This document shows positions 36,438 to 45,152 of a stretch of DNA of 64,000 nucleotides, in pieces (position 1 is the first letter of the stretch; the number at the start of each line of letters is the position of its first letter). This DNA is from Bacteroidaceae bacterium (GTDB lineage: Bacteria; Bacteroidota; Bacteroidia; Bacteroidales; Bacteroidaceae): the NCBI GenBank assembly GCA_017642425.1, contig JAGCPB010000065.1, positions 1 through 64,000 on the forward strand, read 5' to 3'. The translations under genes and the position numbers were made by a program. The notes below the pieces were generated by a model. It had not been told where the DNA came from. It ran no database searches and worked only from the letters and a program-made list of their open reading frames with translations.

Positions 36438-36438
36438 G

Positions 36439-36512
36439 TGATTCCGTTGGGATTCGAACCCAAGACCCACAGCTTAGAAGGCTGTTGCTCTATCCAGCTG
36501 AGCTACGGAACC
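36439..36512 (-). tRNA. tRNA-Arg (TCT)
   Basis: On the minus strand, a complete cloverleaf: acceptor GGTTCCG with CGGAATC (one G-U pair), D arm GCTCAGCTGGATAGAGC, anticodon loop CTTCTAA giving TCT (reads AGA/AGG), and T arm TTGGGTTCGAATCCCAA. Discriminator A; no CCA encoded. Confidence 0.96.
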
Positions 36513-36550
36513 GAGCCTGAAGCAAATGAAGTTAACCCATTTTGCGGGTG

Positions 36551-36581
36551 CAAAATTAGCGCATTATTTCATATTTTCAAA
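36551..36581 (-). promoter_or_regulatory. Consensus promoter of tRNA-Arg
   Basis: On the minus strand TTTG (36581-36578), 19 nt, TAATTTTG (36558-36551). Both boxes are perfect. The tRNA starts 39 nt after the -7 box. Confidence 0.82.
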
Positions 36582-36599
36582 CCCATTTTTGCGTTTTTC

Positions 36600-37049
36600 T
36601 CATTGTGCATTGAGAAATGATTCGCAGGCAGTGGTGATGTCACGGTAAGAAGCCTCAAAGTCCCCCGTGTACCATGGATCTGCCACGTCGCGGTCAATGC
36701 CGGCGTATGACATCATGAGGTGAACCTTGTCTTGTGGGTCATCGGGGATGATGTAGCGGAGCCAGCGCAGGTTCATGCGGTCCATGCAGATGATAAGGTC
36801 AAAGCGGTCATAGTCGGCGCGGGTTATCTGGCGTGCGGTCTTGCTCTTGTCAAACGGTATTCCGTGTGCGTTGAGGCAGCGCTTGGCAGGAGGATAAATG
36901 GAATTGCCTATCTCCTCTGTGGATACGGCGGCAGATTCAATATAGAACTCGTTTTCAATTCCTTTCCGTCTGATCAGATCCTTGAAAATGAATTCCGCCA
37001 TCGGTGAACGGCATATGTTGCCGTGGCATACAAAGATGATCTTTTTCAT
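36600..37049 (-). CDS. Low-molecular-weight protein-tyrosine phosphatase
   Basis: A protein of 149 residues. The P-loop CHGNICRS (C-x5-R-S) sits at the N-terminus and the general-acid aspartate in DPWYTGD at about 125-131. These enzymes remove phosphate from tyrosines, often opposing the tyrosine kinases that control capsule export. Its ATG overlaps the stop of the upstream S9 peptidase gene. Confidence 0.95.
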   Translation of the reverse strand: MKKIIFVCHGNICRSPMAEFIFKDLIRRKGIENEFYIESAAVSTEEIGNSIYPPAKRCLNAHGIPFDKSKTARQITRADYDRFDLIICMDRMNLRWLRYIIPDDPQDKVHLMMSYAGIDRDVADPWYTGDFEASYRDITTACESFLNAQ

Positions 37050-39121
37050 TGGTTCATGCAGTTGCGGTAGAAGAAACGGAATACACGTTTGTTGATATAT
37101 TCACCGCCAAGGTTGTGGGTGAAGCCCGGCAGATATAGCTGTTCAAAGTCCTTGTTGTGCTTTACAAGTTCTGAAACAACCTGCAGGGTTGAGGCGGGAT
37201 CCACGTTGTCATCCATTTCACCGTTAATGAGGAACAGTTTGCCCTCCATACGCGATGCGTTGTCAACGTTTGAGTTCTCCGAGTACCACGGACCGATGGG
37301 CCAGCCCATCCACTGCTCATTCCACCATATCTTGTCCATGCGGTTGTCATGACATCCGCACAGGGCTACAGATACCTTGTAGAAATCATTGAAAAAGAGT
37401 AGGGCGGAGAGTGCGTTCTGTCCGCCGGCTGAATAACCGTATATGCCCATGTTTGTGGTATCCATGTAGGGATATTTTTTCTGGGCTGCCTTGATCCAGA
37501 GTATGCGGTCGGGGAATCCTGCATCCTTGAGATTTCGGAACGCCACATCCTGAAAGCTCTTGGAGCGGTTGTCGGTGCCCATTCCATCAATCGTAACTAC
37601 TATGAACCCCATCTCAACCAGGTAACTGAAACGCTCGTATGTACTGAAATCCTTGGTTACGAAAGAGTCATGCGGTCCTGCGTAGATATATTCCACAACG
37701 GGATATTTCTTCTTGGGGTCAAGGTTCATTGGGCGGTATATGTTGCCCCAGATATCGGTCTTGCCGTCACGCCCTTTTGCGTGAAAGACCTCGGGGAGTA
37801 TATAACCGGCCTCAAGAACGCCCGTTATATCCTGTTTCTGCAACTTAAGCATTATCTTGCCGTCAGTAGCGCTGCGGACCACACTTTCATACGGTTTGTC
37901 CGGTCTTGACCAGTTGTCAACGAATATGGTCCGGTCACGGTTGAATGAGACCTGATGGTTTCCGTCATCGGGAGTAAGGTCAGTGACCTTTCCGCTCTTG
38001 ATGTCCAGTCTGAGAAGATGCTTATTGTACGGGTCCTCACCCTTGCCGGCGCAGTAGCCGTTGGCATAAAAGAGAATGAATCCTTCTGATTCGTCAATAT
38101 GCTCTATCTCACGCACGTTCCACTCTCCCTTTGTGAGCTGGCGGATGCTGCCGTCAGTAGTATCTATCATATAAAGGTGGCGCCAGTTGTCACGCTCCGA
38201 TATCCAGAGTATATGCTTGCCGTCTTCCATCCAGTGGCGGTACAGGTCATTGTAATAGACGAATGTGGAGGATTTCTCCTCAGCCAGTATGCGTGGCGTG
38301 CCATCTGTGTTGATTGCTACCAGCTGGTATAGCTGATGTCCGCGCTGATTGTATTCAAATGTAAAGAACCTGGAATCCGGTGACCATCTGGCAAGTGTCA
38401 GGTCATACTGGTTCTGCCATTGTGTGGCATCTATGGGTATCTGCTTGAGATTGGTTACGTCAAACAGGGCGGGGACAGCCTGTGGCAGAGGATCGCCCGG
38501 CTTGTCATAGTCAAGCCAACGATAGGTGGGCTGCACCTGGTCATCGGGGCGTGATTCGCGCAGCAGTATCTGGCGCTCCTTGTGCTCCTGTTTGCGCAGG
38601 GCCGATATATACTTGGAATCCGGTGACCATGTGGGCTGCACGTATTGGTCCTGCTCATTGCCGTCAAAACTTAGCTGGGTGAGCTCCTTGCTCTCTATGT
38701 TGCGCACCCATATGTTGTGGTCGCGAACCAGACACTCCCAGTTGCCGTCAGGTGATCTCAGACCGGTCATGGTGCGGCCGGGCAGCATGGCGGGGAATCT
38801 GCCTTCCATTGCACCCCAGTTTCCGCCCACGCGCTCCGGTCTTGTGTAGGCTGACAGCGTGTCTTTGGTCACCTGCGTGCGTGTAAGAGCCTTGAGGTCA
38901 ACCTTGTAGTACTCCGTGCTGTCTTTGCCTTGGGTCTGGTAACAGAATGTGTATGAGTCCCTCCATTGCGGTGTCACAGCGTCGTACTTATCCTTATATA
39001 GGTATTTGTAGACATTGTCAGTAGCTTGTTTATAAAGATCTTCAAAACCATCGGTTTGTGCCTGTGCTGATGGAAGAAACACAATAAACAACGCCCATGC
39101 AGATGCAATTCTTCTTTTCAT
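37046..39121 (-). CDS. Dipeptidyl peptidase IV-like S9 peptidase, secreted
   Basis: A serine exopeptidase of 691 residues with signal peptide (MKRRIASAWALFIVFLPSAQA). An N-terminal eight-bladed propeller (about 90-430, with repeated WSPDSRF-type strands) is followed by an alpha/beta hydrolase domain. The triad is visible: Ser in GYSAGGQ, Asp in NGEMDDNVD, His in FTHNLGG. DPP-IV enzymes release Xaa-Pro dipeptides, feeding peptide catabolism. An ATG two codons upstream is also possible. A TATTTTTG box (39154-39147) precedes it, back to back with the one for glutamate dehydrogenase. Confidence 0.93.
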   Translation of the reverse strand: MKRRIASAWALFIVFLPSAQAQTDGFEDLYKQATDNVYKYLYKDKYDAVTPQWRDSYTFCYQTQGKDSTEYYKVDLKALTRTQVTKDTLSAYTRPERVGGNWGAMEGRFPAMLPGRTMTGLRSPDGNWECLVRDHNIWVRNIESKELTQLSFDGNEQDQYVQPTWSPDSKYISALRKQEHKERQILLRESRPDDQVQPTYRWLDYDKPGDPLPQAVPALFDVTNLKQIPIDATQWQNQYDLTLARWSPDSRFFTFEYNQRGHQLYQLVAINTDGTPRILAEEKSSTFVYYNDLYRHWMEDGKHILWISERDNWRHLYMIDTTDGSIRQLTKGEWNVREIEHIDESEGFILFYANGYCAGKGEDPYNKHLLRLDIKSGKVTDLTPDDGNHQVSFNRDRTIFVDNWSRPDKPYESVVRSATDGKIMLKLQKQDITGVLEAGYILPEVFHAKGRDGKTDIWGNIYRPMNLDPKKKYPVVEYIYAGPHDSFVTKDFSTYERFSYLVEMGFIVVTIDGMGTDNRSKSFQDVAFRNLKDAGFPDRILWIKAAQKKYPYMDTTNMGIYGYSAGGQNALSALLFFNDFYKVSVALCGCHDNRMDKIWWNEQWMGWPIGPWYSENSNVDNASRMEGKLFLINGEMDDNVDPASTLQVVSELVKHNKDFEQLYLPGFTHNLGGEYINKRVFRFFYRNCMNQ

Positions 39122-39156
39122 GTCCATAAATGGTGATATTTAATCGCAAAAATATT

Positions 39157-39164
39157 TATTTTTG
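39157..39164 (+). promoter_or_regulatory. -7 box of gdhA
   Basis: TATTTTTG, 30 nt before the gdhA ATG. The minus-strand TATTTTTG of the DPP-IV gene (39154-39147) is only 2 nt away, so the two promoters overlap. No -33 box is clear. Confidence 0.5.
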
Positions 39165-39194
39165 TTGCATAAATAAAAATTAAAAGCAGCAAGT

Positions 39195-40532
39195 ATGAAC
39201 ATAAACAACATTATGGCTGACCTGGAGCGCAGGCATCCGGGTGAGAAGGAGTATCTTCAGGCAGTGCGTGAGGTGCTTATCAGTGTTGAGCCCGTTTATA
39301 ATCAGCATCCAGAATTTGAGGATGCCAAGATTGTGGAAAGAATGGTGGAGCCGGATCGGATCTTTACATTCAAGGTGCCATGGACCGATGACAACGGTGA
39401 GATTCATGTCAATACCGGTTATCGCGTACAGTTCAATAACGCCATTGGACCGTATAAGGGAGGTTTGAGGTTCCATGCATCGGTTAACCTCTCCATTCTT
39501 AAGTTCCTGGGATTTGAGCAGACTTTCAAGAACGCTCTGACGACCCTGCCTATGGGTGGCGGTAAGGGAGGTTCCGATTTCTCTGCCCGCGGACGTTCCG
39601 CTGCAGAGATTGAACGTTTCTGCCACAGTTTCATGCTGGAATTATGGCGTAATATAGGCCCGGATACCGATGTTCCGGCCGGTGATATAGGCGTAGGTGC
39701 ACGTGAGATTGGTTATCTGTACGGCATGTACAAGAAACTGGCCCGCGAGAACACAGGCGTGCTTACAGGCAAGGGCTTGACTTTTGGAGGTTCCAAGATA
39801 CGCCCTGAGGCTACCGGATTCGGTGCCCTCTATTTCCTGCGCCAGATGCTGGCAGACAAGGGTGACTCGCTTGAGGGCAAGACCATTGCCATAAGCGGAT
39901 TCGGCAATGTAGCCTGGGGTGCCGCCAAGAAGGCTACCCAGCTGGGCGGCAAGGTTGTTACTCTGTCAGGCCCCGACGGTTATGTCTATGACAAGGAGGG
40001 ACTGAATGATGAGAAGATTGCATATATGCTTCAGTTACGCGCCACCAATAATGACGTGATTGAGCCCTATGCCAAGAAGTTTGGGGCCGAGTTCTTTGCA
40101 GGACACAAGCCTTGGGAGTGCAAGGTTGACATAGCAATGCCTTGCGCTACTCAGAACGAGCTTAACGGTGATGATGCCGCTCTCTTGATCAGGAACGGTG
40201 TCAAGTATGTGGCCGAAGTCTCCAACATGGGCTGCACACCCGAGGCTATTGATGCATTCATCAATGCCCGCGTACTCTACGGACCTGGCAAGGCTGTGAA
40301 CGCCGGTGGTGTGGCTACATCGGGCCTTGAGATGACGCAGAATGCCATGCACATCTCATGGTCTGCCGATGAGGTTGATGCACGTCTGCACACCATCATG
40401 AGCGATATCCATGAGCAGTGCGTCAAGTACGGCACAGAGCCTGACGGCTATGTGAACTATATGAAGGGGGCCAATATTGCAGGCTTCATGAAGGTTGCCC
40501 AGGCTATGCTTGAGCAAGGCTTCTTAGGATAA
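39195..40532 (+). CDS. gdhA: NADP-dependent glutamate dehydrogenase
   Basis: A hexameric-type enzyme of 445 residues that makes glutamate from 2-oxoglutarate and ammonia. The substrate-binding block IGPYKGGLRFH, the catalytic-lysine block LPMGGGKGGSDF and the Rossmann glycine motif SGFGNVAWGAA are all present. The length and GGKGGSDF form fit the 450-residue anabolic class. In Bacteroidales this is a main route of ammonia assimilation. The aminopeptidase P gene follows after one base. Confidence 0.97.
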   Translation: MNINNIMADLERRHPGEKEYLQAVREVLISVEPVYNQHPEFEDAKIVERMVEPDRIFTFKVPWTDDNGEIHVNTGYRVQFNNAIGPYKGGLRFHASVNLSILKFLGFEQTFKNALTTLPMGGGKGGSDFSARGRSAAEIERFCHSFMLELWRNIGPDTDVPAGDIGVGAREIGYLYGMYKKLARENTGVLTGKGLTFGGSKIRPEATGFGALYFLRQMLADKGDSLEGKTIAISGFGNVAWGAAKKATQLGGKVVTLSGPDGYVYDKEGLNDEKIAYMLQLRATNNDVIEPYAKKFGAEFFAGHKPWECKVDIAMPCATQNELNGDDAALLIRNGVKYVAEVSNMGCTPEAIDAFINARVLYGPGKAVNAGGVATSGLEMTQNAMHISWSADEVDARLHTIMSDIHEQCVKYGTEPDGYVNYMKGANIAGFMKVAQAMLEQGFLG

Positions 40533-40533
40533 T

Positions 40534-42327
40534 ATGATAAAGGATAGAATTGAAGCGTTGCGCCGGATGATGGCGGAGTGGGGTTGGGACGCCGCGGTTA
40601 CCGTGGGCGAAGACCCCCATAACAGCGAGTATACGCCGTTGCGCTGGTGCCAGCGTCAGTTCATAAGCGGATTCACCGGATCGGCAGGAGTCGTGGTTGT
40701 TACCAGGGATCATGCCGGATTGTGGACTGATTCCAGATATTGGATTCAGGCCGCAAAGGAGCTTGACGGCAGCGGTATTGAACTGCACAAGATGGTGTCG
40801 GTTGAGGATAAGGACTGGATAAAGTGGATAGCCGATACGGTTCCGGCAGGCGGTAAGGTGGGAATAGACGGTTTGTGCATGAGCATGAACGAGGCTTTGC
40901 AGCTGGAGCAGGCTATTGGTCCAAAAGGCGCTTCTGTCATTTCCAGACCTGATTATCTGGAGGCATTGTGGCCGGACCGTCCGTTATTGCCGCAGGGACC
41001 TGTGTGGCTGCATGAGGATAAGTATGCCGGACGCAGCAGAGCTGATAAACTGACCTGGCTGCGCAGTGAGCTGGAGGCTAAGGACTGCAGTTATATGTTC
41101 CTGAATTGTCTGGACCAGATTGCATGGCTTTTGAACATAAGGTCAAATGATGTTGAGTATTGTCCGTTCGTAATTTCCTTTGCACTTGTGGGGCCGGACA
41201 GCGTTGAACTGTTTGCTGACGTTTCAAAATTCGGAGCCGATGTACTGGATGAACTGAAAAAAGCGAATGTCAGGCTGCATCCTTATGGTGAAGCCGGGCA
41301 GTATGTAAGCTCGTTGAGGGCAACCGGCAGGATTCTGATTGATGCCGGATCGCTTAATTATGAAACAGGTAAGGCAATCGCCGAATGCTTTGGCAATGAG
41401 AACACCATATCGGGAGAATCACCTGTGGAGCTGGCCAAATCCATCAAGAATGAGATTGAGATAAACGGATTCCGCAAGGCTTATGTACAGGATGGCATAG
41501 TCCAGACCCGTTTCTTCAAGTGGCTGGAAGAGGAGATTGCAGCCGGCAGACGGATAACTGAATCGGATGCATCGGACAGACTGCATGAACTGCGTGCCGC
41601 AATGCCTGATTTCCTGGATGAGAGTTTTGAGACTATATCGGCATACGGTTGTAATGCGGCATTGCCTCATTATACTACAGTTAGGGGTAAAGATGCCGTC
41701 CTGGAGCCTCATGGACTCTATCTGAATGACAGTGGCGCTCATTACAGATATGGTACCACGGATATTACGCGTACAGTTCCGCTGGGTTCTCTCACAGACC
41801 TGGAGCGTGAAGACTATACGCTCGATATGATGGCGATGATAGATCTTGCTATGGCGGTTTTTCCTGAAGGAACGCCCGGATGCCGAATAGATGCAATTGC
41901 AAGACGTCCGTTGTGGCAGGCTATGCGTAATTTCGGGCATGGGACTGGACATGGAGTGGGCAATGTGCTTTCAGTCCATGAGGGCCCGCAGTCCATACGT
42001 CAGAATCTCAAGAATCAGCCCCTGATGCCCGGTATGATTACATCCGATGAACCCGGCATTTATCGTGAAGGATTTCATGGCATACGTCATGAGAACATGA
42101 TTTTATGCTCAAGGGCAGGGGAGAATGAGTTTGGTTCCTGGCTCAGGTTCGAGACATTGACCATGACATATCTGGACACGACTCCATTGATTGTTTCTAT
42201 GATGGATAAGGCTGAAATAGAGTGGCTGAACGGATTCAATGCTTCGGTGTTTGAAACAATCAGTCCTTACCTTTCTGAAGAAGAGCGTAGTTGGCTTGAA
42301 TCCAAGACTTCTCAGGTTATGATTTAA
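40534..42327 (+). CDS. Xaa-Pro aminopeptidase (aminopeptidase P, M24B)
   Basis: A protein of 597 residues with the three-domain plan of large aminopeptidase P: two creatinase-like N-terminal domains (1-310) and a pita-bread catalytic domain. The metal ligands are seen in NDSGAHYRYGTTDITRT (two Asp), GHGTGHGVG (His), SDEPGIYREG (Glu) and RHENMI (Glu). It removes a first residue preceding proline. No signal peptide, so cytosolic; it complements the secreted DPP-IV upstream. Confidence 0.95.
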   Translation: MIKDRIEALRRMMAEWGWDAAVTVGEDPHNSEYTPLRWCQRQFISGFTGSAGVVVVTRDHAGLWTDSRYWIQAAKELDGSGIELHKMVSVEDKDWIKWIADTVPAGGKVGIDGLCMSMNEALQLEQAIGPKGASVISRPDYLEALWPDRPLLPQGPVWLHEDKYAGRSRADKLTWLRSELEAKDCSYMFLNCLDQIAWLLNIRSNDVEYCPFVISFALVGPDSVELFADVSKFGADVLDELKKANVRLHPYGEAGQYVSSLRATGRILIDAGSLNYETGKAIAECFGNENTISGESPVELAKSIKNEIEINGFRKAYVQDGIVQTRFFKWLEEEIAAGRRITESDASDRLHELRAAMPDFLDESFETISAYGCNAALPHYTTVRGKDAVLEPHGLYLNDSGAHYRYGTTDITRTVPLGSLTDLEREDYTLDMMAMIDLAMAVFPEGTPGCRIDAIARRPLWQAMRNFGHGTGHGVGNVLSVHEGPQSIRQNLKNQPLMPGMITSDEPGIYREGFHGIRHENMILCSRAGENEFGSWLRFETLTMTYLDTTPLIVSMMDKAEIEWLNGFNASVFETISPYLSEEERSWLESKTSQVMI

Positions 42328-42346
42328 TTACTTAATAATATTACAA

Positions 42347-43162
42347 ATGAGTTTACAATCGCTGTTAGTCCTTTTTCCTGGTGCAGTAAGCTTGTTATGT
42401 TTGCTCACTTTTGCGTTTCCCAAGTCCGGAAATGCCTATTTCAGAAAGATGAAGCGTTTCATCGCTTTAATCGCGTTTTTCTTTCTGTGCGCGTCCTTTT
42501 CTTTCAATCTTGAGTCAAAGCTGATGTTGCACTTTGTCCTGCTGGAACAGGTCGGTGGACTGGCTCTTATTCCCTGCTTCCTCTCTTTCATTAAGGAGTA
42601 TGAGCAGGATGCATCCAGAGGCCTGTTTTATAGGATTAGCTGTATGCTCCCGATGATTCATCTTGTGATAGGCATAGAATCAGTATATGTGGCAGAATTT
42701 GAGAACTCAGTGAGAATATATCTGGAATCTCTGACATTCAACGGCCCTATGTTCCCGTATCTGGCAAATAACGGCCAGATTGTGTTCTATGCGTGCTACA
42801 CCTATATGTTCAAGGCGTTTATTCTTTTCAATTTCCTTCTGTTTGCTCTAAGCATGATGAAGTTTACGGTCAGCAGATATAATCTTAAAGATGTGGTTTC
42901 TTTCCTTTTAAAGGATGGTGAGTGCAATCCTGTAGCCGTTCTATATTTTCTTTCGCTGGTTATGTTCATGATTGTGGTTCCTGTTCTTATACTTGGCAAG
43001 AGTTGCTACAACGGGAAGCTGATGATAACCGTGATTGCCAGCCTGGTTCTGGTATATGTAGTGTTTGTGATCTCTCTGGTTGGCGCTGCCGGTCTGGCAG
43101 GGAAGCAAACCTTTAAAGACATTCTCAGGACCGCATTGAAGAGACCGTCCCGCAACAAATAA
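42347..43162 (+). CDS. Orphan 7-TM membrane protein, unknown function
   Basis: A protein of 271 residues with about seven hydrophobic segments and a basic C-terminus (LRTALKRPSRNK). I recognise no named family. Its segment layout resembles the membrane half of the AraC-type regulator at 49257, but the DNA-binding domain is missing. It may be a 7-TM receptor-like protein. The 19-nt gap after aminopeptidase P suggests co-transcription. Confidence 0.7.
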   Translation: MSLQSLLVLFPGAVSLLCLLTFAFPKSGNAYFRKMKRFIALIAFFFLCASFSFNLESKLMLHFVLLEQVGGLALIPCFLSFIKEYEQDASRGLFYRISCMLPMIHLVIGIESVYVAEFENSVRIYLESLTFNGPMFPYLANNGQIVFYACYTYMFKAFILFNFLLFALSMMKFTVSRYNLKDVVSFLLKDGECNPVAVLYFLSLVMFMIVVPVLILGKSCYNGKLMITVIASLVLVYVVFVISLVGAAGLAGKQTFKDILRTALKRPSRNK

Positions 43163-43194
43163 TTCCCGGTATCATAGTAGGTTAAAAACCGAAA

Positions 43195-43230
43195 TAAAAA
43201 AACAAGAGACTCGCTGCACAGCGGGTCTCT
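43195..43230 (-). terminator. Minus-strand terminator A
   Basis: An 11-bp stem with a 4-nt loop followed by TTGTTTTTTT on the minus strand; no T run on the plus side. Confidence 0.7.
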
Positions 43231-43306
43231 CGTTCTCAATAGTCCTTTTCCAATAATTGAAATTTAGATGAACCGGTTTCACAACCAATCTTCTCTCTCC
43301 TTGTTT
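43195..43306 (-). ncRNA. Candidate small RNA A
   Basis: On the minus strand TATATTTG (43320-43313) fits a -7 box, which predicts a start near 43306. About 75 nt later comes an 11-bp stem (AGAGACCCGCT, loop GTGC, AGCGAGTCTCT, one G-U pair) and then TTGTTTTTTT. No gene follows on this strand, so it may be an independent RNA of about 110 nt. The -33 box is not recognisable. The RNA contains a purine-rich AAGGAGAGAGAAG near its 5' end, which could pair with pyrimidine-rich targets. Confidence 0.4.
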
Positions 43307-43490
43307 GCGTTACAAATATATGTTCTAATTTGGAATACTGGTTCATTTTTTATAGTTAAAAATATGTAGATATAACAATTTTTACGATTTGGGAATGATT
43401 TTTGTGATTTTGACTATAAAAACAGAACCTGTGCTAAGAAATAAGGCACATACATGAACAGATGGTATGAACTATAAATTTTCTGCCATA

Positions 43491-43530
43491 ATAAAAGCAA
43501 GGAAGCGGGGCTTCACAGCTCCGCTTCCTT
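43491..43530 (-). terminator. Minus-strand terminator B
   Basis: A 14-bp stem with a 4-nt loop followed by GCTTTTATT on the minus strand; the plus side continues TAAAATAAAA without a T run. Confidence 0.65.
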
Positions 43531-43558
43531 TAAAATAAAATCTAATACCATGAAAAAC
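43491..43558 (-). ncRNA. Candidate small RNA B, short terminated transcript
   Basis: A promoter on the minus strand (CTTG 43596-43593, 20 nt, TATCTTTG 43572-43565) predicts a start near 43558. A strong 14-bp hairpin (AAGGAAGCGGAGCT, loop GTGA, AGCCCCGCTTCCTT) follows and then GCTTTTATT, giving a transcript of about 68 nt. Inside lies a 12-codon frame (43551-43513, MVLDFILKEAEL) that stops in the hairpin loop, a layout like an attenuator. No gene follows on this strand before sRNA A. Confidence 0.42.
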
Positions 43559-43564
43559 ACGAAG

Positions 43565-43596
43565 CAAAGATATACCCCTAAATCGGTAATTCCAAG
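43565..43596 (-). promoter_or_regulatory. Promoter of candidate small RNA B
   Basis: CTTG, 20 nt, TATCTTTG on the minus strand, the same arrangement as at tRNA-Ser and phosphoglucomutase. Confidence 0.65.
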
Positions 43597-43646
43597 AGAT
43601 ATGGAGTTTTTTTCTTAATTTTGCGTGATATAAATACTGATGCGGT

Positions 43647-44567
43647 ATGACAAATGGCAATCACGGCAATTCAAGACATTTCGCGGGTGATAATATAAAA
43701 AGATATAAGGTTGATGAGGAGACAACCCTTTTGCCTTTCCTTCTTAAATCCATGTCAAATCTTAGCCGGACAGAGGTCAAATCCATGCTTAAATACAAGC
43801 ATGTTGCCATAAAGGGTTCTGCTGTGACACAGTTTGATACTCCGTTAATGCCCGGCGATGAGGTAGAGGTAAATTACGGCCGCTCTTTCTACAGGTTCAA
43901 CAATCCCCAGGTAAAGATATTGTATGAAGATAAGTGGATGATTGTCATAGAAAAGGCTTCAGGACTCCTTTCTGTAGCCAATGACAATGTCCGTGAAAAG
44001 AATGCATTCAATATCCTGCGTGATTATCTCCGTCATGGGAATCCCGAGGCCGAGCTTTATGTATGCCATCGCCTTGACCAGTTTACATCGGGCATCCTTC
44101 TGTTCTCCAAGGACCAGGAGATGATGCTTGAGATGCGTTCCAACTGGGATTTTTATGTAAAGGAGCGTAAATATATCTGTGTGACAGAAAACATCCCTCC
44201 CAGACAGGAGGATACCATTGAGAGCCTTCTTACCCAGAATGACCGCATGCAGGTATATTCCACCCCCGATGAAGATAAAGGCCGCCTTGCCGTAACTCAT
44301 TACAAGGTTATCCAGACGCGTGGGCGTTATGCATTGGTGGATGTTGAGATATTCACCGGTAAGAAGAACCAGATCAGGGTTCATATGTCCGAGATGGGAT
44401 GTCCTATTGCCGGCGATATTAAATACGGTGCCGAGACCAATCCTGCCCGCCGCCTTATGTTGCACAACTACCGTCTTACTTTCATTCATCCCGTAAACGG
44501 CGAACTGTTGCGTTTCTCTTTGCCAACCCCTCCCGTTTTCCGTAAACTGACATCTCCCGATAAATAA
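43647..44567 (+). CDS. RluA-family pseudouridine synthase
   Basis: A protein of 306 residues. An N-terminal S4 RNA-binding domain (about 20-80, LPFLLKSMSNLSRTEVKSMLK) is followed by the RluA catalytic domain with the active Asp in CHRLDQFTSG. KNQIRVHMSEMGCPIAGDIKYG is the standard C-terminal block. It isomerises uridines in rRNA or tRNA; the RluC/RluD versus RluA target cannot be settled by eye. The flavin reductase gene starts immediately after its stop. Confidence 0.93.
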   Translation: MTNGNHGNSRHFAGDNIKRYKVDEETTLLPFLLKSMSNLSRTEVKSMLKYKHVAIKGSAVTQFDTPLMPGDEVEVNYGRSFYRFNNPQVKILYEDKWMIVIEKASGLLSVANDNVREKNAFNILRDYLRHGNPEAELYVCHRLDQFTSGILLFSKDQEMMLEMRSNWDFYVKERKYICVTENIPPRQEDTIESLLTQNDRMQVYSTPDEDKGRLAVTHYKVIQTRGRYALVDVEIFTGKKNQIRVHMSEMGCPIAGDIKYGAETNPARRLMLHNYRLTFIHPVNGELLRFSLPTPPVFRKLTSPDK

Positions 44568-45152
44568 ATGAAAAAAAGTTTCAAGCCGGGTACTATGATC
44601 TACCCCCTGCCTGCAGTTCTGGTGAGCTGCGGTGCAACCCCTGATGAATACAACGTTATGACCGCATCCTGGACAGGTACAGTATGCAGTAATCCGCCCA
44701 TGTGCTATGTTTCCATACGTCCGGAGCGCTATTCATATGATATCATAAAACGTAACGGTTGTTTTGTCCTGAATCTTACAAACAAGGCTTTGGCGCGTGA
44801 AACAGACCTTTGCGGTGTTCGTTCCGGCCGTGATGGAGATAAATTCAAATTGGCAGGAATAACCCCCGGTAAGGCTGAGGTTGTGTCTGCTCCTACGGTT
44901 AATGAATCGCCTGTTTCAATTGAATGCCGTGTTGTGGACATTAAACCTTTGGGATCACATGATATGTTTCTGGCAGAGGTGGTAAATGTGCTTGTGGATG
45001 ATCAATATATCGATGAAAACGATAAAATTGATATGGCGGCGATGAATCTTATCGCCTATACACATGGCGAATACTTTGATGTTACAAATCCTGCCGGTTT
45101 CTTTGGCTGGTCAGTCCGCCGCAAGAAAGTGATCAAGCGCGAGAAGAGATAA
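44568..45152 (+). CDS. Flavin reductase-like FMN-binding protein
   Basis: A protein of 194 residues of the flavin reductase-like family: MTASWTGTVCSNPPMCYVSIRP is the FMN-binding block, with FVLNL and LDxK-type later strands. Members bind FMN and reduce flavins or other small substrates with NAD(P)H, often for rubredoxin or oxygen-defence chemistry in anaerobes. It abuts the pseudouridine synthase with no spacer and is convergent with dsbD with no gap. Confidence 0.9.
   Translation: MKKSFKPGTMIYPLPAVLVSCGATPDEYNVMTASWTGTVCSNPPMCYVSIRPERYSYDIIKRNGCFVLNLTNKALARETDLCGVRSGRDGDKFKLAGITPGKAEVVSAPTVNESPVSIECRVVDIKPLGSHDMFLAEVVNVLVDDQYIDENDKIDMAAMNLIAYTHGEYFDVTNPAGFFGWSVRRKKVIKREKR

Larger units (their letters stand above)
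43163..43646. other. Non-coding region with two minus-strand RNA candidates
   Basis: This 484-nt AT-rich gap has no convincing protein gene. It contains two hairpins with T runs on the minus-strand side (43195-43230 and 43491-43530), each preceded on that strand by a -7 box (43320-43313 and 43572-43565). Between about 43321 and 43490 I see only AT-rich sequence. TAATTTTG at 43616-43623 is a likely -7 box for the pseudouridine synthase gene on the plus strand. Confidence 0.6.

Noticed and set aside
43472..43660. A 62-codon minus-strand gene
   Set aside because: It covers both a promoter and a terminator hairpin and shows no recognisable protein features.
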